Positions 60,878 to 64,000 of a stretch of DNA of 64,000 bases are shown here, one piece after another (the stretch's first letter is position 1; every line of letters starts with the position of its first letter). Under the pieces are notes generated by a model. The model was not told the origin of the DNA. It did no database searches and saw nothing but the letters and a program-made list of their open reading frames with translations. Made by a program: the position numbers and the translations under genes. The DNA is from SIG565 sp045594065 (GTDB taxonomy: Bacteria > Bacillota > Clostridia > Oscillospirales > Acutalibacteraceae), in the NCBI GenBank assembly GCA_045594065.1, contig JAZNXU010000030.1, forward strand, positions 46,802-110,801. The letters are read 5' to 3'.

Positions 60878-61723
60878 ATGAAAATTTTAATGATTGGCGC
60901 ACATCAGGATGATTGCGAATTCCGTTGCGGCGGTCTTGCTAAGAAATATGTTGAAAAAGGTTTTGATGTTCGCTTTTTGAGTATGACCGACGGTAGGGGT
61001 GGCCATCACCTGCTAACTCCCGAAGAAACTGTTAAAAGGCGTGCTGCAGAATCTGCAGCGGTTGCACAACTGCTCGGCATTACCTATGATGTGTGGGATG
61101 TTGAGGATGCTACCTTAACTGCTGACCTTGCAACGCGTCACCGCCTTATTCGCTATATCCGCGAATATGCGCCCGATTTAATTATAACTCATCGCCCAAA
61201 TGATTACCATGCCGACCACCGTGCCGCAGGACTTCTCGTTCAAGATGCTTCATATCTGCTTATAGTTCCGCATGTCTGTCCCGATACTCCCGCACTTAAA
61301 AGAACCCCCATTATAATGTATTATGAGGATTCATTTAAAATCCCCGAGTTCAAGCCTGATTTCGTGGTGGAAACCGATAATGAAATAGATATAAAGCTGC
61401 AGATTGCTGACCTTAATGTAAGTCAGGTATATGAGTGGTTGCCATATACGAAGGCAGAGACCGTACCCACAGACCCTGCAGAGCGTTTCAAGTGGCTTAA
61501 GGGTATGGAGGTAACGGCAGACACCACCGATGCCGAGATTTTGGCGGCACCGCGGGGTTACAGCGTGCGTTTTGCCAAACCTGCTGCCCGCTTCCGTAAA
61601 GAACTTATCGAGAAATACGGCGAGGAAAAGGGCAGCAAAGTTCGCTATGCCGAAGCGTATCAGTTTTGTGAATACAGCGGAGCGGTAACCGACGAACTGA
61701 AAAAAGCATTATTTTCATTTTAA
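60878..61723 (+). CDS. PIG-L/LmbE-family deacetylase
   Basis: The 281-residue protein keeps the full PIG-L motif: AHQDDCE (His9, Asp11, Asp12, Glu14) and THRPNDYHADHRAAG with the second catalytic segment. Such zinc enzymes deacetylate N-acetylglucosaminyl groups in diverse glycoconjugates. GGAGG is well placed before the ATG. It has its own promoter with a perfect palindrome at the start site and ends with a strong terminator, so it is monocistronic. It lies after the GH3 gene and may act on the same class of amino sugar. Confidence 0.82.
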   Translation: MKILMIGAHQDDCEFRCGGLAKKYVEKGFDVRFLSMTDGRGGHHLLTPEETVKRRAAESAAVAQLLGITYDVWDVEDATLTADLATRHRLIRYIREYAPDLIITHRPNDYHADHRAAGLLVQDASYLLIVPHVCPDTPALKRTPIIMYYEDSFKIPEFKPDFVVETDNEIDIKLQIADLNVSQVYEWLPYTKAETVPTDPAERFKWLKGMEVTADTTDAEILAAPRGYSVRFAKPAARFRKELIEKYGEEKGSKVRYAEAYQFCEYSGAVTDELKKALFSF

Positions 61724-61730
61724 TCAATTA

Positions 61731-61757
61731 AAGGCGGGATAACCCGCCTTTTTTATT
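61731..61757 (+). terminator. Terminator after PIG-L gene
   Basis: AAGGCGGG / CCCGCCTT stem with an ATAA loop and a T-run. Confidence 0.9.
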
Positions 61758-61815
61758 TGACTTTATCGTATAATAATGTTAAAATCTATTAGTAAAACGA
61801 AAAGGAGGGCAGAGT

Positions 61816-62553
61816 ATGTATAATTCGTTTGCTTTTTTTTATGACAGCTTCACAGAAAATGTTGAATATAAAAAACGCACCGACTATATCTGCCGCCTTT
61901 TTAAGAAGTACGGCAAAATGCCGACATTGCTCCTCGATGCCGCCTGTGGTACGGGCTCATTCTCCTGCGAGTTTGCAAAGCGCGGTGTGAGCGTTATCGG
62001 TGCCGATATTTCAGCCGATATGTTATCGGTTGCCGCCGAGAAACGGGCACAAGAAAACCTTGATATTCTGCTTATTAATTCGGCGCTTTCTGAACTCGAC
62101 CTTTACGGCACGGTTGACGGCGCGGTATGTCTGCTCGATAGCCTTAACCATATAACCGATTATCGCGAGCTTCAGCGTTCGGTAAGCCGCATTTCGCTGT
62201 TTTTAGAGCCTCGAGCGCTTTTTATCTTCGATGTTAATACCGAATATAAACACGCTGAGGTTTTAGGGAATAATACTTTCACAATGGAAAGCGAAAATGC
62301 TTTTTGTGTGTGGCAGAATAAATTTATAAAAAATAAAAACACAACCGAAATCACCCTTGATTTCTTCGAGAGGGATGGGGATATATATAACCGCTATACA
62401 GAGATGTTCTGTGAGCGTGCGTATACCGACACCGAGCTTCAAAAGGTGATAGAAAAGGCAGGGCTCGCGTTGGTTGCAGTTTTGGGTGAAAACTCAATGT
62501 CACCGCCCAAACAAGACTGTCAGCGCAAAATTTTTGTTACAAGAAAGGTATAA
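61816..62553 (+). CDS. Class I SAM-dependent methyltransferase
   Basis: The 245-residue protein has the SAM-binding motif LLDAACGTGSFSCEFAKRG (near 37), the acidic loop VIGADISADML and AVCLLDSLNHITD as motif III/IV. The fold starts YNSFAFFYDSFTENVEY, common in small-molecule methyltransferases of Firmicutes. The substrate is unknown. AAGGAGGGC precedes the ATG. The hslO gene follows 2 bases later, so they form an operon. Confidence 0.85.
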   Translation: MYNSFAFFYDSFTENVEYKKRTDYICRLFKKYGKMPTLLLDAACGTGSFSCEFAKRGVSVIGADISADMLSVAAEKRAQENLDILLINSALSELDLYGTVDGAVCLLDSLNHITDYRELQRSVSRISLFLEPRALFIFDVNTEYKHAEVLGNNTFTMESENAFCVWQNKFIKNKNTTEITLDFFERDGDIYNRYTEMFCERAYTDTELQKVIEKAGLALVAVLGENSMSPPKQDCQRKIFVTRKV

Positions 62554-62555
62554 AA

Positions 62556-63428
62556 ATGGGAAAGCTAATCAGATGTATAACAAGTAACGGTCAGGTAATG
62601 GCAACAGCGCTTGACTCTACAGATATAGTAGCCGAGGCTGAGCGTATTCATAAAACCTCCGCTGTTGTAACCGCGGGTCTTGGCAGACTTTTAACCGCTA
62701 CTTCTATGATGGGAAATATGCTAAAGGGTAAGGATAATTCTATTACGCTCAGAGTAGTCGGCGGCGGTCCCGTAGGCTCAATTATTACCGCAGCCGATTC
62801 AAACGGTGATGTCCGCGGCTATGTAACCAATCCTATAGTGGAATTGCCGCTGAATGCTAATGGCAAGCTTGATGTCGGCGGTGCAGTAGGCAAAGAGGGC
62901 AACCTTTATGTGCTTAAAGATTTAGGCCTTAAAGAGCCGTATAACGGTATGGTGCCGCTTGTGTCGGGCGAGATCGCAGAAGATATTACGGCGTATTATG
63001 CACTTAGTGAGCAGACTCCGACCGTTTGCGCGCTCGGTGTGCTGGTTAATCCCGATTTAACCGTAAAGGCAGCAGGCGGATATATAATTCAGTTGCTTCC
63101 CGCTGCTGAAGAAGAAACCATAAATAAATTAGAGGACGGCATAAAGGATATACCCTCTGTAACCCAAATGCTAACCGACGGTATGACACCTGAGGAGATT
63201 ATTCGCCGTGCCCTTAAAAACTTTGAGGTTGAAGTTCTTTACGAGCAAACCACCGAATATAAATGTAACTGTAGCAAAGAGCGTGTGGAAAAAGCGTTGC
63301 TTAGTATGGGTAAAAAAGAGCTGTGTGATATGGCGGACGAGATGAACGAGGCAGAGATACAGTGCCACTTTTGCGATAAGAAATATGTGTTCTCAAAGCA
63401 GGAATTAATAGCATTCTCAAAAAAATAA
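62556..63428 (+). CDS. hslO: Redox-regulated chaperone Hsp33
   Basis: The 290-residue protein is Hsp33, a holdase switched on by oxidation. The N-terminal domain begins LIRCITSNGQVMATALDSTD; GGPVGSIITAADSNGDVRGYV and VGKEGNLYVLKDLG are typical. The C-terminal zinc redox switch is CNC (near 236) plus CHFC (near 270), the CxC...CxxC set. It follows the methyltransferase gene by 2 bases with AGAAAGG as ribosome binding site. Confidence 0.95.
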   Translation: MGKLIRCITSNGQVMATALDSTDIVAEAERIHKTSAVVTAGLGRLLTATSMMGNMLKGKDNSITLRVVGGGPVGSIITAADSNGDVRGYVTNPIVELPLNANGKLDVGGAVGKEGNLYVLKDLGLKEPYNGMVPLVSGEIAEDITAYYALSEQTPTVCALGVLVNPDLTVKAAGGYIIQLLPAAEEETINKLEDGIKDIPSVTQMLTDGMTPEEIIRRALKNFEVEVLYEQTTEYKCNCSKERVEKALLSMGKKELCDMADEMNEAEIQCHFCDKKYVFSKQELIAFSKK

Positions 63429-63456
63429 AAAAGTTAAAAAAAATCGAAAAAAAGTG

Positions 63457-63485
63457 TTGACAAACGCATTTGATTGTGGTAATAT
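63457..63485 (+). promoter_or_regulatory. Promoter of the tRNA cluster
   Basis: TTGACA (63457-63462), 17-base spacer, TAATAT (63480-63485), 56 bases before tRNA-Val. Confidence 0.8.
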
Positions 63486-63541
63486 ATTGCTTGTCGCCGG
63501 TGAGTTGCAGCAGCAACAATCAGCCAGCGTGGCACAGATGT

Positions 63542-63617
63542 GGGAGCATAGCTCAGCTGGGAGAGCATCTGCCTTACAAGCAGAGGGTCACAGGTTCGAG
63601 CCCTGTTGTTCCCACCA
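63542..63617 (+). tRNA. tRNA-Val (TAC)
   Basis: 76 bases with encoded CCA; acceptor GGGAGCA/TGTTCCC, anticodon loop CTTACAA (TAC), T-loop GGTTCGAGCC. First of the tRNA cluster. GUA is the codon this tRNA reads, which is the predicted specifier of the Val T-box leader. Confidence 0.97.
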
Positions 63618-63622
63618 ACTGT

Positions 63623-63699
63623 GGCCTGGTAGTTCAGCTGGTTAGAACGCTAGCCTGTCACGCTAGAGGTCGTGGGTTCGAGCCCCATCCAGGTCGCCA
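63623..63699 (+). tRNA. tRNA-Asp (GTC)
   Basis: 77 bases with encoded CCA; acceptor GGCCTGG/CCAGGTC, anticodon loop CTGTCAC (GTC), T-loop GGTTCGAGCC. Confidence 0.97.
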
Positions 63700-63702
63700 A
63701 AT

Positions 63703-63778
63703 GCCTCTGTAGCTCAGTCGGTAGAGCAGGGGACTGAAAATCCCCGTGTCATTGGTTCGATTCCGATCGGAGGCACCA
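63703..63778 (+). tRNA. tRNA-Phe (GAA)
   Basis: 76 bases with encoded CCA; acceptor GCCTCTG/CGGAGGC, anticodon loop CTGAAAA (GAA), T-loop GGTTCGATTCC. Confidence 0.97.
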
Positions 63779-63783
63779 TCTGT

Positions 63784-63859
63784 GCGGATTTAGCTCATCT
63801 GGTAGAGCGCCACCTTGCCAAGGTGGAGGTAGCGAGTTCGAGCCTCGTAATCCGCTCCA
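63784..63859 (+). tRNA. tRNA-Gly (GCC)
   Basis: 76 bases with encoded CCA; acceptor GCGGATT/AATCCGC, anticodon loop TTGCCAA (GCC), T-loop AGTTCGAGCC. Confidence 0.97.
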
Positions 63860-63893
63860 AAAGGACGCTTAAAGAACTTTAAGCGTCCTTTCT
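63860..63893 (+). terminator. Terminator within the tRNA cluster
   Basis: AAAGGACGCTTAAAG / CTTTAAGCGTCCTTT stem with a short loop and TTTCTT; separates tRNA-Gly from tRNA-Cys. Confidence 0.85.
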
Positions 63894-63925
63894 TAAACTA
63901 GACAGCGATAAGCAAATAAATATAA

Positions 63926-64000
<75 letters not shown>

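Noticed and set aside
63454..63712. Open frames over the tRNA cluster
   Set aside because: They are translations of tRNA genes, with the familiar tRNA-derived AQLGEHL/GSSPVV type sequences.

Overview
This window looks like chromosome from an anaerobic, Gram-positive, low-to-mid GC Clostridia bacterium, most likely a gut or rumen Oscillospirales/Ruminococcaceae-type organism. The placement is inferred from gene content and not from a marker-gene search. Supporting signs are three T-box leaders, an RNase J gene with strong AGGAGG ribosome binding sites, an rplI-dnaB-tilS-hpt-ftsH housekeeping run, ferredoxin-linked 2-oxoacid metabolism, a Clostridia-style tmRNA tag and a lipoprotein-type ABC binding protein. 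No phage, insertion sequence transposase, CRISPR array or rRNA was seen.

Layout. 0-8.4 kb: the end of a metallophosphoesterase, yifB/comM, then an old-yellow-enzyme flavoprotein, a two-subunit aconitase X, citrate synthase and an amidohydrolase. 8.4-22.2 kb: the most interesting region. Three successive T-box leaders with predicted specifiers for Leu (CUC), Ile (AUC) and Val (GUA) each precede an acyl-CoA synthetase unit. The synthetases carry unusual N-terminal fusions (a TIM barrel in one, XRE-HTH plus cupin in two). They are followed by branched-chain aminotransferase, a P-loop ATPase and a four-subunit 2-ketoisovalerate-type ferredoxin oxidoreductase. Because T-boxes switch genes on when a tRNA is uncharged, I read this as a biosynthetic salvage route: isovalerate, 2-methylbutyrate and isobutyrate are activated to CoA esters, reductively carboxylated to 2-oxoacids and transaminated to Leu, Ile and Val.

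22.2-37.2 kb: a mostly minus-strand sugar region. It holds galacturonate use (GH4 alpha-galacturonidase, uxaB, uxaA, uxaC), a divergent AraC regulator, a GH78-like rhamnosidase, MurNAc recycling (BadF-type kinase, murQ), a large GH42-like hydrolase and a PIG-L deacetylase. 37.2-40.4 kb: tmRNA, smpB and a cell-wall amidase. 40.4-43 kb: a polar amino acid ABC transporter behind candidate ArgR boxes, whose binding protein has its two lobes in swapped (circularly permuted) order. 43-49.3 kb: mtaB, a polysaccharide deacetylase, a zinc-ribbon protein, tRNA-Leu with a duplicated 5' fragment, and two paralogous amidohydrolases. 49.5-63.4 kb: nagB, a sugar kinase, rnj, rplI, dnaB, tilS, hpt, ftsH, a GH3 enzyme, a PIG-L enzyme, a methyltransferase and hslO. 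63.5-64 kb: tRNAs Val, Asp, Phe, Gly and Cys.

Three minus-strand genes (a serine hydrolase, murQ and one amidohydrolase) are each split by exactly one in-frame stop (TAA, TAG, TGA). All three can be explained by a C-to-T change, so they may be real strain-level decay or consensus/assembly errors.
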